Shown: piece by piece, positions 16,119 through 24,614 of the stretch
Layout: each line of letters opens with the position of its first letter
Position numbering within the stretch: the stretch's first letter is position 1
Source of the DNA: an uncultured Chloroflexota bacterium
GTDB taxonomy: Bacteria > Chloroflexota > Anaerolineae > Caldilineales > Caldilineaceae
Assembly (NCBI GenBank): GCA_903858085.1
Contig: CAIOHJ010000143.1
Location: 1 to 31,442, forward strand
Length of the DNA: 31,442 nucleotides
Reading direction: 5' to 3'
The notes under the pieces: model-generated
Database searches by the model: none
The model's input: only the letters and a program-made list of their open reading frames with translations
What the model was told of the DNA's origin: nothing
Position numbers and translations under genes: made by a program

Positions 16119-16907
16119 ATGAACTGCAAAATCTGCGACCAGCCTACTCACATCATTGGCTCGGGTGACATGCTGGGACACTCCCCAACTGAATTTATGC
16201 AGTGCACGCGCTGCAGCTTTGTTCAGACTGGTCCAGCCGTCTGGTTAAACGAAGCCTATCGCTCGGCAATAACTAGTTCTGATTTAGGCTTGGTCAAACG
16301 TAATCTCACCTTTGCCAATGTCTGTTCAGTTTTGATTCCGATTTTATTCCCCACCAGTCACCGTTTTGTAGATTATGGCGGAGGCTACGGGCTATTTGTA
16401 CGGCTCATGCGAGATGCAGGTTTTGATTTCTTTCGCTATGATCCAATTTGCCAGAATCTTTTTGCGCAAGGTCTGGATGTAGAACTCCCTGCTGTCCCTG
16501 CTTTCGACCTGGTTACCGCATTTGAAGTGTTTGAGCATCTTGTCGATCCATTACATGAAATTACGACAATGCTGAAATTCGGGTATTCAATCTTCTTCAG
16601 TACAGAATTGATCGCAGCAACTGCACCATCGCCTCAAGTGTGGCCCTACTATGGCCTGGATCACGGCCAACATATTGCTTTCTACAGTATGCAAACTCTG
16701 CAAGTGATTGCTGAGAAATTTGGCTTGCGCCTCTACACGAATGGGCAGTCGATCCATCTCTTAACAGATAAAAACATTTCACACCGCTGTTTCCGCATGC
16801 TGTTGCATCAACGGGTTGCATCCATTCTACGGCCGGTAGTCAGACGTCCGTCGCTGCTCGACACTGACGTAAAGTCTGTTTTGGCATCGTGGCAAGCCAC
16901 CCGCTGA
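16119..16907 (+). CDS. SAM-dependent methyltransferase with N-terminal CxxC...CxxC motif (cassette copy 2)
   Basis: A paralog of the 14049 gene with the same length (262 residues) and the same Cys spacing (Cys3, Cys6, Cys29, Cys32). The motif I segment FVDYGGGYGLFVR and the LVTAFEVFEHL segment are identical in both, while the C-terminal third, likely the acceptor side, has diverged. I placed the start at the ATG at 16119, which has AGGA about 7 nt upstream and matches the paralog start; an upstream in-frame ATG at 16092 adds nine unconserved residues. It is followed after only 11 nt by the second glycosyltransferase, so the pair is probably co-translated. Different acceptor positions on the same glycan would explain keeping both copies. 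Confidence 0.87.
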   Translation: MNCKICDQPTHIIGSGDMLGHSPTEFMQCTRCSFVQTGPAVWLNEAYRSAITSSDLGLVKRNLTFANVCSVLIPILFPTSHRFVDYGGGYGLFVRLMRDAGFDFFRYDPICQNLFAQGLDVELPAVPAFDLVTAFEVFEHLVDPLHEITTMLKFGYSIFFSTELIAATAPSPQVWPYYGLDHGQHIAFYSMQTLQVIAEKFGLRLYTNGQSIHLLTDKNISHRCFRMLLHQRVASILRPVVRRPSLLDTDVKSVLASWQATR

Positions 16908-16918
16908 ATTGACTGCAG

Positions 16919-17998
16919 ATGCCTACCATCCTCCTCAACGACAACATCATCTCCATCAGCGCCCAGCGGGGCATTGCCCGATACTTCGGCGAAATCGTTG
17001 GGGGTGCCGGACGGCTGTTGGGCGCAGATGTGGCGGTCTGCTCGCCAGAACCCTGGCGCTACGGAGACGCTCGCCACATTCCTTCCTTACGCTTCAAGGG
17101 CAGTTGGCGCATCGGCCTGCAAGATAAAATTATGACAGCCGCCAGCCTGTTGCTGCGCCCAGCTGTCATCTTCAACGCCTATTACGGTGACGTCAACAGC
17201 GGTGCTGCTCAAGCCTATACAGTCTACGACATGCTCCACGAATTGACTGCACCGCCGGATCATCCCTTCATTGCGCAGAAACGGCGCTGTCTCTACCGTG
17301 CCGCTGCACTCTTTCCCATCAGCTACCACTCAGCAAACGACCTGGTACACTTCTATCCCGATTTAGATCGGGCGAAGATTCATCCGATCCCACTGGGTGT
17401 TGATGGCAGCTTCTTTGCGCCGGTAAGGGAGCAAGCTACGGCAGCAGGCAAGCCCTATTTCCTCTACGTAGGGCACCGCACGCCCTACAAAAATTTCATG
17501 CGTCTGCTCGAAGCCTTTGGCCAATCCGATCTGGCGCGTGATTTCGATCTGAGCGTGATTTCGCCCGTCGGTGCTTTCTCGGATGAGGAACGCGCTGCCA
17601 TGGCACGGTACAACCTGGAGGGGACCATCGATCTGACCATTGCACCGACAGATGAGGAACTGCGGCGAGCCTATGCTGGCGCATACGCCTTCGTCTATCC
17701 ATCGATTTACGAAGGCTTTGGATTGCCAATTCTGGAGGCGTTTGCCAGCCGCACAGTGGTCTGTACGTCAAACGTCTCTTCAATGCCTGAACTGGGCGGC
17801 GATGCTGCGCTCTATTTTGTACCGGAAGATGTAACATCCATCGCCTTATGCCTGTTGCGCACGGCCCAGCTGACCGCCGCCGAACGCCAGGAGCGCATCA
17901 ACGCAGGTGTGGCGCGGGCGCGTTTCTTCACGTGGGAACGCTGCGTGACACAGACGATCAATGTCCTGCGCGATCTGGCTACGCCCGGCGGTGGGTGA
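16919..17998 (+). CDS. GT4-like glycosyltransferase (cassette copy 2)
   Basis: A GT-B glycosyltransferase of 359 residues and paralog of the 14912 gene. It keeps FNAYYGDV, TVYDMLHEL, YFLYVGHRTPYKNF and the donor motif YEGFGLPILEA with Glu265/Glu273. Base composition is visibly more G/C-rich than in the methyltransferase just before it, although the two are 11 nt apart. Its stop overlaps the start of the GT10-like gene (TGATG), indicating coupled translation. It acts in the cytoplasm on a lipid-linked or soluble acceptor; the donor sugar is unknown. Confidence 0.88.
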   Translation: MPTILLNDNIISISAQRGIARYFGEIVGGAGRLLGADVAVCSPEPWRYGDARHIPSLRFKGSWRIGLQDKIMTAASLLLRPAVIFNAYYGDVNSGAAQAYTVYDMLHELTAPPDHPFIAQKRRCLYRAAALFPISYHSANDLVHFYPDLDRAKIHPIPLGVDGSFFAPVREQATAAGKPYFLYVGHRTPYKNFMRLLEAFGQSDLARDFDLSVISPVGAFSDEERAAMARYNLEGTIDLTIAPTDEELRRAYAGAYAFVYPSIYEGFGLPILEAFASRTVVCTSNVSSMPELGGDAALYFVPEDVTSIALCLLRTAQLTAAERQERINAGVARARFFTWERCVTQTINVLRDLATPGGG

Positions 17999-19086
17999 TG
18001 CGCACACTCATCTTCGATATGGATCATCCGTTGGCGCGCGAAAATCGCTGCTTTGCGTCCGGCCCTACCGACGATTACCTGACCGTCATGACCCACACCC
18101 TGCAACGTATAGCAGCTGTGCAGGGCATGAGATGGATAACGGCCGATCTCTATCTACGCAACCCGATGTCCGCAGCCAGCGCCTTCAGCATCTCCCACAT
18201 GGTAACCGCCAACACGCCACAGCTGCTGGCAAGCGGCGTCACCCCAGCCGTCTGTTATTCAGTCGAATCGCCACTGACAGCCAAGCGTTTCTATCATGAT
18301 CTACGTCAGCAGGTAGCGCCCTTCCAGCACGCCTTCCTTTTTGCCGGTGCGGCGCCACGTCTGGCTAACCTGCCTACCCATTTTCACCCCCTGCACATTG
18401 CCATGGACAGCCGCGAGCGTCTGTCGCTTATCCCGTGGGCGGAGCGCAACTTTTTAGTGCTCATCAACAGTAATAAACGTGCTGGCAGCATTGCCCCTGG
18501 GCAACCCTGGACGCAACGCTGGCGAGCAGAAGCCACTTACTGGGCGCTACGCACGATCGATCCGTTGCTGCGCGGGCGCGAACTCTATGCGGATCGGCTA
18601 GCTGCCATCCGCTACTTCGCCCGCTATGACAGCTTTCACCTCTACGGGTATGGTTGGGAGCAGCCAGTGCACCGCGCCAGTCGTGCTACTCAGGCTGCCG
18701 TAAAGCGGGCAAACCGCGGCGCGATCACAGCGGGCATCAGCGCCAAACGCAGCATATTAGCCCAGTATCGCTTTGCCGTCTGCTTTGAGAACACCGTCTT
18801 CTCCGGCTATCTTACGGAGAAGTTGTTTGACTGCCTGCTCGCCGGTTGTATTCCCATCTACTGGGGCGATCCAACGGTATCTGAACAAGTCCCGCCAGAA
18901 TGCTTTATCGACTATCGACGTTTGGGCAGCATGGCCGAACTGGAGCGCTATCTGCAGCAACTGGGGCCACACGAAATAAAGTGCTATCTGGACGCTGCCG
19001 CCGATTTTCTGATGTCCGCAGCCTACACGCACTTTCTGGCGGAGACCTCTGCCACGGAATTGCTCAATGCGGTCAGCAGCGGGTAG
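17998..19086 (+). CDS. GT10 family (alpha-fucosyltransferase-like) glycosyltransferase
   Basis: A 362-residue protein whose C-terminal half has the GT10 signature: CFENTVFSGYLTEKLFD (262-278), then AGCIPIYWGDPTV. In GT10 enzymes this region binds GDP-fucose, and the family makes alpha-1,3/1,4-fucosyl linkages on glycans. The N-terminal acceptor domain is not recognisable to me. The ATG at 17998 overlaps the stop of the previous glycosyltransferase by one nucleotide; the frame is open further upstream inside that gene, but no conserved residues lie there. It closes the glycosyltransferase block, so the exported glycan may carry fucose or a related deoxy-sugar. No GDP-fucose synthesis genes are in the window. 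Confidence 0.82.
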   Translation: MRTLIFDMDHPLARENRCFASGPTDDYLTVMTHTLQRIAAVQGMRWITADLYLRNPMSAASAFSISHMVTANTPQLLASGVTPAVCYSVESPLTAKRFYHDLRQQVAPFQHAFLFAGAAPRLANLPTHFHPLHIAMDSRERLSLIPWAERNFLVLINSNKRAGSIAPGQPWTQRWRAEATYWALRTIDPLLRGRELYADRLAAIRYFARYDSFHLYGYGWEQPVHRASRATQAAVKRANRGAITAGISAKRSILAQYRFAVCFENTVFSGYLTEKLFDCLLAGCIPIYWGDPTVSEQVPPECFIDYRRLGSMAELERYLQQLGPHEIKCYLDAAADFLMSAAYTHFLAETSATELLNAVSSG

Positions 19087-19479
19087 GATGTAAAACTGTG
19101 CGTATCTTTCAAATTCTTGAGGCGAACGCCAATTGCGCTGTTGCCGCCAACCTATGCCTGGCCCCATCATCAGGCAGAACTCGCTGCGTTTGGGGAACGC
19201 TGTGGGAAGGTTTCTCGTGACCTGTTGGCCTACAAACAGGCACCCACCGCAGCCGAATGCACACGGTTCGAAGATGCATTTGACACCTTGGTGGAAACAG
19301 AGAGCGGGTATGTGGCGCCACCGCCGCCAAACTCGGTGTGGGGTTCTTTCACATTGCCTCCGCGACCGCATGGTCAGGCCGGAGACCACCCCCAGCTTCG
19401 CCGAGCGCATAGCCTACCGGGCCAGTGTCGCCGTGCCATCGGTGACTTGATCCAGTACTTTGGGAGAGGAGACACACAA
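19087..19479. other. Spacer between the glycan island and the esterase gene
   Basis: Apart from the ISKra4-like remnant, I see no gene. The last 20 nt contain the strong ribosome site AGGAG (19467-19471) for the esterase gene. No terminator for the glycosyltransferase block is evident. Confidence 0.5.
19117..19320 (+). pseudogene. ISKra4-like transposase N-terminal remnant
   Basis: In the frame that runs on into the next gene, the segment PPTYAWPHHQAELAAFGERC, then RDLLAYKQAPTAAECTRFED, resembles the N-terminus of ISKra4-family transposases found in Chloroflexota, as I recall them. It is followed by a short degenerate stretch with no transposase catalytic region. Because the frame stays open to 22824, an automatic caller could wrongly add about 121 residues to the esterase gene. 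Confidence 0.5.
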
Positions 19480-22400
19480 ATGGGGTACACCCGTCATTGG
19501 TTGGTTGTGGGGTTGCTGGCGGCTGTGCTGCTCCTGATCGGTGCAGCGTTGCGTGCTCCGTGGCAGGTAGTTGCCATCCCCGTCGCCCCTGCCGCCCAGC
19601 CGACTGCCCTGACTGCCCTGCACCGCAGCGGGCAGACCTTTCTCACCTGGCAGGAGCAGCCCGGCGCCGGCGTGCGCTACCGTGTCTATCGCCACCATGC
19701 AGCGATCGACGCCACCAACCTGGCGCAGGCAACGTTGCTCTACGCCGACGTGCCGCAAGATTCGGCGCGCTTTTACGCCAATCGTTACAACGTGCAGTCC
19801 AGCGGCGTCTGGGACGAGCGCTATGTCGAGCGTTTTGTGATCGAGGAAGGCGCGGCGCCGCTGGCGGCAGGTCTCGGGTTGCTGGTGTGGACGCTGGCGC
19901 CGGTTGATTTTGCGGGCGCGCAGGGCGGCAGCGGTTACTACGCCGTCACAACCGTGACAGATGGCATCGAGAATCGCACAGAGTTTGGCACCGGCAACAC
20001 GACAGGCCCCGTTGCGGAACAGGTCGCTGACCCGTTGCCTGTCGAGATTTCTGTCGATGCCATCGATCCGGGCGGCCACATTTTTATTCAGTACATGTCG
20101 CTGCGCGACTGGAACGTCACCTTTCACGCGCCCAACCCTGGCAACGGCTTTTACGGTCTGGGGGCTGCTGCATCCGCCGACGCCATCCAGTACGCCTACG
20201 ATTATGCCGTCTATGCGCCCAGCGCCGCAGAGTGCGGCGGTGCGCTGCCAGCGACCGTGCCGGTGGTGGTGTCGCTGCACGGCTGGGATGGCAACAGCTA
20301 TGCCCCCCGCACCGCAGACCCTGACCCCTACGGCTGGTGCGTCTACCGCATCTACCCGATCGATCAGAGCGAGACGTGGTGGTTCGGCTTTGCGCGGACA
20401 CACGACTACCGCGTCAGCGACATGCCCGCCACGGGCGATACCATTGTGAACTACACCGAGCAGCGTGTGCTGCGCATGGTCTATGACCTGCTGCGCGACC
20501 CGCCCGGCCCCGCCGCCGATGCGGATCGTGTCTTTGTCTTCGGCGGGTCGATGGGGGCCAGCGGAACACTTGCCTTTGCCCTGCGCTATCCCAACGTCTT
20601 TGCCGCCGCCTACGCTGGCCAGCCGATGACCGACTATGCCACGTCGGGCGACGGCGGCGGCGTGGATTGGCGCCCTGATGTCGAGCCGAAGTGGGGGGCT
20701 GTCGCCGACAACCTGCCGGTCAGCAGCAGCGCGCCGGGGGGCTGGGGGGCAGCGCTGCAAGCCTACAATGGCACCAGCGTCTGGAGCTGGCAGAACCACC
20801 AGGCGCAGCTGGTCGCCCGACGTGGGCGCGACGCCACCCCGCTGGGGATCGCGCACGGCGTTGAGGACGATGTGATCGAATGGAGCACACAGGGACAGCC
20901 GGTCTACCCGGCGCTCAACAGCAGCCGCCAGGTCTGGGGCGGCGCGGCGGTGGCAGGCGGCCATTCGTGGACAGGCTTTGGCGGCTCGCTCTACAACCTG
21001 GATCTGGATACGCGGCCTGGCGGCGCGCTCGTCCCCTTCTTTCGCTTTTTGCCCGTGCGCAACGAGAGCGTGCCCGGCCTCAGCAACGGCAGCACCAACG
21101 CAGCACTCCCACCCACAGGTCTGGGCGCGTACAACCTGGCTGTGCGCTGGTCGGCATCGTGGGATGCGTGGGACGGCGCGCCGGTCGATACATCGACACA
21201 GTGGGCGATGAGCTTTTGCTACCAGGAGGTGGATCGGTACAGCAACGAGTGCGGCAGCGGCCAGCCGCTCACCGTCGACATCACCCCGCGACGCACGCAG
21301 CATTTCGTGCGGGCTGCCGGCGCCCACTATCGCTGGGAGAACCGCCGTGTGCGCGACGGTCTGCTGGTGGACAGCGGCGTCGTCACGGCAGACAGCGACG
21401 GGCTGATCACCGTGCCCGCCTTTGCGCTCAACGACCCCGATGGCAACCGGCTGATCCTGGCGCCGACAGGAGATCTTCCTATCGCGCGCACAGCCTATCT
21501 GCCGGTGGTGCAGGCCGCAGCAGCGACTGTCACGCCGACTGTCACGCCGACTGTCACGCCGACTGCCACGCCGACTGCCACGCCGACTGCCGTCGTGCGC
21601 ACCTGGCCTGACACCCGCGACGGCATCCATGTTTTCAACGACCAGCTGCTGCCCACCCTCAGCGACGCGCAGTGGCAGTTTGCCGCCACGCACTATGCGG
21701 GCGTGCAGAAGATGACGCGCCCCGACGCCGATACGCTGCGCAGCTACAACCCCAACCTGCTGATCCTGCACTACCGGCTGGGGTTGGCGCTCGGCTACCG
21801 TGCCATTGAGAATGGCTGCCAGCCGGCCGGCGAGTACGTGCGCGTGGTGGAGGGCGCCGCGTGGGTGCAGGAGTGGCCGGGCGAGGACGCCGTGCAGGAG
21901 GAGTGGTTTGCGCACTGGCCGGAAAGCAGCGCCTCCCGCGTCCTCAACTGCGACTGGGGCTGGTGGCTGATGAATCTGGAGAGCCCTGGCTGGCGGGCGT
22001 ATTGGCAGGGGGAGGTGTTGCGCCAGCTTCAGGCCAACGCCAACGACGGTGTCTTTATCGACAGCCTCAGCGTGCCCAATTATCTCGGCAGCGACCGCTA
22101 CGACCCGGCGCTGCCGCCCTTCGACTTGACCTATGAAAACACCTGGGCCAGCCGCATCGACGCCTGGCTGGCCTGGCTGCAGACGCAACCTGTAGGCGAC
22201 TATGCCCTCGTGCCCAATGTCGGCAACTGGGTGACGACGCGCGACCCGACGACCTACGCCGCCGTCGACGGCGCGATGTTCGAGGGGTTTGCGATGTGGG
22301 GCGCAGGGGCGCCGTATGCGGTCGAGGACTGGCGCTTGCAGATGAACCGGGCGCTCGGTCTGATCCGCCAGGGCAAAGCCGTGATCGCCCAGGCGTACAC

Positions 22401-22824
22401 GGGCGACGGTCGCGAGCGGCTCTTTGCCCTGGGCAGCTATCTGTTGATCAAAGGCGACCGCACCTATCTCAACCTGGAGTCGGAGATGGCGCCGGAGTGG
22501 TGGCCCGAATACGACATTGCCATCGGCACGCCGCTGCAGCCGCCGGTTGCGGCGATCGACGATCTGGCCAGCGACGCTGTCTATCGTCGCGATTTTACCA
22601 ACGGCTTTGTCCTGGTCAACCCGGCGGAGGAGGGCGACCCGATCGTCGTGAACCTGGGTGGGACGCTCTGGCAGGTGCAGCCGGAGGGGGGCGGGCCGGT
22701 CGGTGCAGACGGCGTTCCTACCGGGTCGCTGACCGTTCAGAGTGTGACCACTGTCAGCCTGCCCCCCTATTCTGCGGCTGTTCTGCTCCAGAGGGCGCCC
22801 GACGGACAGGCAGGGGAACGGTGA
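19480..22824 (+). CDS. Secreted two-domain enzyme: esterase plus putative GHL15-like glycoside hydrolase
   Basis: A 1114-residue secreted protein. A signal anchor or signal peptide (hydrophobic 8-24) precedes a fibronectin-like stretch (about 45-180). Next is an alpha/beta-hydrolase domain with the nucleophile in GGSMG (Ser357), an Asp in the HGVEDD segment (about 463) and a His in GGHSW (His495), forming an esterase-type triad as in feruloyl or acetyl xylan esterases. A YLPVV motif (673-677) and a TP repeat linker follow. The C-terminal domain (about 707-1100) looks like a TIM-barrel putative glycoside hydrolase (GHL15-like), with DGVFIDSLSV. Its acid residues are not assigned. The start ATG at 19480 has AGGAG 8 nt upstream and the signal sequence directly after. 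Such a protein would de-esterify and cut a polysaccharide. The C-terminal assignment is weaker than the esterase. Confidence 0.82.
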   Translation: MGYTRHWLVVGLLAAVLLLIGAALRAPWQVVAIPVAPAAQPTALTALHRSGQTFLTWQEQPGAGVRYRVYRHHAAIDATNLAQATLLYADVPQDSARFYANRYNVQSSGVWDERYVERFVIEEGAAPLAAGLGLLVWTLAPVDFAGAQGGSGYYAVTTVTDGIENRTEFGTGNTTGPVAEQVADPLPVEISVDAIDPGGHIFIQYMSLRDWNVTFHAPNPGNGFYGLGAAASADAIQYAYDYAVYAPSAAECGGALPATVPVVVSLHGWDGNSYAPRTADPDPYGWCVYRIYPIDQSETWWFGFARTHDYRVSDMPATGDTIVNYTEQRVLRMVYDLLRDPPGPAADADRVFVFGGSMGASGTLAFALRYPNVFAAAYAGQPMTDYATSGDGGGVDWRPDVEPKWGAVADNLPVSSSAPGGWGAALQAYNGTSVWSWQNHQAQLVARRGRDATPLGIAHGVEDDVIEWSTQGQPVYPALNSSRQVWGGAAVAGGHSWTGFGGSLYNLDLDTRPGGALVPFFRFLPVRNESVPGLSNGSTNAALPPTGLGAYNLAVRWSASWDAWDGAPVDTSTQWAMSFCYQEVDRYSNECGSGQPLTVDITPRRTQHFVRAAGAHYRWENRRVRDGLLVDSGVVTADSDGLITVPAFALNDPDGNRLILAPTGDLPIARTAYLPVVQAAAATVTPTVTPTVTPTATPTATPTAVVRTWPDTRDGIHVFNDQLLPTLSDAQWQFAATHYAGVQKMTRPDADTLRSYNPNLLILHYRLGLALGYRAIENGCQPAGEYVRVVEGAAWVQEWPGEDAVQEEWFAHWPESSASRVLNCDWGWWLMNLESPGWRAYWQGEVLRQLQANANDGVFIDSLSVPNYLGSDRYDPALPPFDLTYENTWASRIDAWLAWLQTQPVGDYALVPNVGNWVTTRDPTTYAAVDGAMFEGFAMWGAGAPYAVEDWRLQMNRALGLIRQGKAVIAQAYTGDGRERLFALGSYLLIKGDRTYLNLESEMAPEWWPEYDIAIGTPLQPPVAAIDDLASDAVYRRDFTNGFVLVNPAEEGDPIVVNLGGTLWQVQPEGGGPVGADGVPTGSLTVQSVTTVSLPPYSAAVLLQRAPDGQAGER
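21526..21585 (+). repeat. Five 12-bp tandem repeats encoding TVTP/TATP linker
   Basis: Three copies of ACTGTCACGCCG and two of ACTGCCACGCCG run in frame, encoding Thr-(Val/Ala)-Thr-Pro units that link the two catalytic domains. Copy number could change by slippage and alter linker length. The two copy types differ by one base, grouped three then two, which suggests recent local expansion. Confidence 0.9.
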
Positions 22825-22829
22825 AAAAA

Positions 22830-22864
22830 GTCGTGCTGCGCTGAACGCAGCGGCGGGCCACGAC
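22830..22864. terminator. Weak stem-loop after the esterase gene
   Basis: Nested pairing is possible between GTCGTG (22830-22835) and CACGAC (22859-22864), and between CTGCG (22836-22840) and CGCAG (22846-22850). No T tract follows, so any termination would be inefficient or Rho-type. Confidence 0.2.
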
Positions 22865-22927
22865 AGTCGATTGCAGGAGCTGCGCAGTTCAGGATGTTGT
22901 TTCGCCACAGTGCAGAAAGGTGTCCAT

Positions 22928-23962
22928 ATGCAGTACACACCGGAGACCCGCATCGACCGTCTTCATGGTGCGGGCATTGTCGATATGCATTTCGACCTGC
23001 CGCTTGACCTGTACGACCGACGCACGCAGCGCGGGCTGCTGCGCAACGAGTATCTGCCTGAGTTGCGCGCGGGTGGCGTCGGTTTGATCGGCGCTGCGAT
23101 CTTTGTGGAGGACAAGGATCTGCCAGAGCTTGGGTTGCGTGTGGCGCTTGACCAGGTTGCCTGTCTCTACGAAGAAGCGGCGTTGGCCGCCGACGAGGTG
23201 GTGATCTGCCGCAGCTATGCTGCGGTCGAGCAGGCGCGTGCTGCCGGCAAGATTGGCGTGTTGATCACGATGGAGGGCGTCGAACCGTTGGGGACAGATC
23301 TGCATCTGCTGCGCGTCTTTTATGAGCTGGGGGTGCGCAGCCTTGGTTTGACCCATGCGCGGCGCAACGCCGCCGGCGACGGCGGTCTTTTTGCGCCGGC
23401 GGGGTCTTCGCCGGCGGGGCTGAGTCGTTTTGGCAGGGCAGTTGTCCAGGAGTGCCAGCGGCTGGGCATCCTGCTCGACCTGGCGCACCTCAACGCGGCG
23501 GGCACGGAGGAGCTGCTGGCGCTGACCAACGGCGCGCTGATCATCTCGCACACCAACCCGCGCCATTTTCACGATATCGAACGCAACACCAGCGACGCGC
23601 ATCTGCGCGCGGTGGGTGAACGCGGCGGCGTGATCGGCATCAACGCCGTGTTGCTCTCGTCACAAAAAGAAAAGGCAACCCTCGACCACTATGTCGATCA
23701 CATCGCCTATGTGGCTGAGCTGGCTGGCATCGACGCCGTGGGCATCGGCTTTGACTTCATTGAGTTTCTCTTTCGTCACTGGACGCCCGAACAGCAGGCC
23801 GCCATCGCCACGATCCAGGCCCACCCTGTGCCTGGTCTCACCAATCACAGCCATGCCCGCACCCTGACAGAGCGTCTGATCGAGCGTGGCTTCGGCGACG
23901 ACGAGATCGAGAAGGTGCTGTATGGAAACTGGCTGCGTGTGTTGAAAGAGGTCATCGGCTGA
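22928..23962 (+). CDS. Membrane dipeptidase family (M19) peptidase
   Basis: A metallopeptidase of 344 residues in the M19 renal dipeptidase family, which hydrolyses dipeptides, often with D-residues. The binuclear zinc ligands are all visible: His21 and Asp23 in DMHFDLP, Glu116 in TMEGVEP, His187 in DLAHLN and His208 in ISHTNPR. An R-N-x-x-D segment follows near 219-223. There is no signal peptide, so it is cytoplasmic. The ATG at 22928 has AAAGGTG about 8 nt upstream; an upstream start at 22871 adds unconserved residues. It lies about 100 nt after the esterase gene with a weak stem-loop between, so co-transcription is possible but the functions do not obviously connect. Confidence 0.92.
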   Translation: MQYTPETRIDRLHGAGIVDMHFDLPLDLYDRRTQRGLLRNEYLPELRAGGVGLIGAAIFVEDKDLPELGLRVALDQVACLYEEAALAADEVVICRSYAAVEQARAAGKIGVLITMEGVEPLGTDLHLLRVFYELGVRSLGLTHARRNAAGDGGLFAPAGSSPAGLSRFGRAVVQECQRLGILLDLAHLNAAGTEELLALTNGALIISHTNPRHFHDIERNTSDAHLRAVGERGGVIGINAVLLSSQKEKATLDHYVDHIAYVAELAGIDAVGIGFDFIEFLFRHWTPEQQAAIATIQAHPVPGLTNHSHARTLTERLIERGFGDDEIEKVLYGNWLRVLKEVIG

Positions 23963-24106
23963 CAAGTCCCTCCAGCCGGTGGCTACCCTTTTATGGGGGG
24001 GGAGCGACCAGGGCTGTTGGCAGGCCAGAGCGCGGACGACACTGGAGTGGGCGGTGGCATGGATGGCTGCGAGCGCCCATTCAAACTGGCCAGACCGGTG
24101 CCTGTC

Positions 24107-24436
24107 TTATCTGCTTTGGTAGTCTAGCACCAGCACCTGGGCAAGGTGGGGCCCAATCTGCTCGACAAAGCGTTGATGTGCCGGGTGTGGCAGGTAGAGG
24201 TCGCGGCCTGCTTCGTCGCGAAAGGTGACCAGGAAGCAGTGGGTGTAGCCGCGTGCAGCGTTCTCGACGCTGACATCCGTGCCCCACTCGAAGTCGAGGA
24301 TTTCTGGGATCTGGCTGGGCAGATTGGCGAAGGCCTCCTCGAAGGTGTGTACCTGGTCGGGGGTCGTCGCCGGTGTGAAGCTGAAGAGCACGACATGGCG
24401 CAAGACGCTTTTTGTGGAGTGTGCCTGGGTTTGCAT
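24107..24436 (-). CDS. Dabb-domain (stress-responsive A/B barrel) protein
   Basis: A 109-residue single-domain protein of the Dabb (dimeric alpha+beta barrel) family. The typical pattern is visible: LRHVVLFSF near residues 12-20, then EILDFEWGTDVS, YTHCFLVTFRDEAGRDLYL and HPAHQRFV. Family members form dimers and some act as cyclases or small oxidoreductases, but most have no assigned reaction. I chose the ATG at 24436 with CGGAG 7 nt upstream; the frame is open for about 33 more codons upstream but those are hydrophobic and unconserved. The gene is transcribed away from the polymerase gene, across a 178-bp divergent spacer. No tie to the neighbours is evident. Confidence 0.85.
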   Translation of the reverse strand: MQTQAHSTKSVLRHVVLFSFTPATTPDQVHTFEEAFANLPSQIPEILDFEWGTDVSVENAARGYTHCFLVTFRDEAGRDLYLPHPAHQRFVEQIGPHLAQVLVLDYQSR

Positions 24437-24614
24437 TGCCAAACTCCGTGTGATGCGGTTGAGGAGCTGCGAAAAAGTCAACGCAGCCAACAAAAAAGCA
24501 GCTTCGAGTGTACCACAGAAACTGTCTGCTGCCATGTGCAGCAGGCGGGGGGCTGACGCTCGATCGCCTGCTGGGAAGCTTGGAGATTCCTTCTGCCCGG
24601 CGTAAGATCGAAAG
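24437..24614. other. Divergent spacer between the Dabb and DnaE2-like genes
   Basis: Both genes start outward from this spacer, so it should hold two promoters. I could not identify a convincing LexA/SOS operator, which would be expected if the polymerase were damage-induced, and the Chloroflexota operator consensus is not something I can apply reliably by eye. Confidence 0.4.

Noticed and set aside
19414..22953. A 1179-codon open frame on the minus strand opposite the esterase gene.
   Set aside because: It mirrors G/C-rich codon structure of the plus-strand gene, is full of Arg/Gly/Val/His with no domain, has no ribosome site, and includes the TP repeat as Gly-Val or Ser-Arg repeats.
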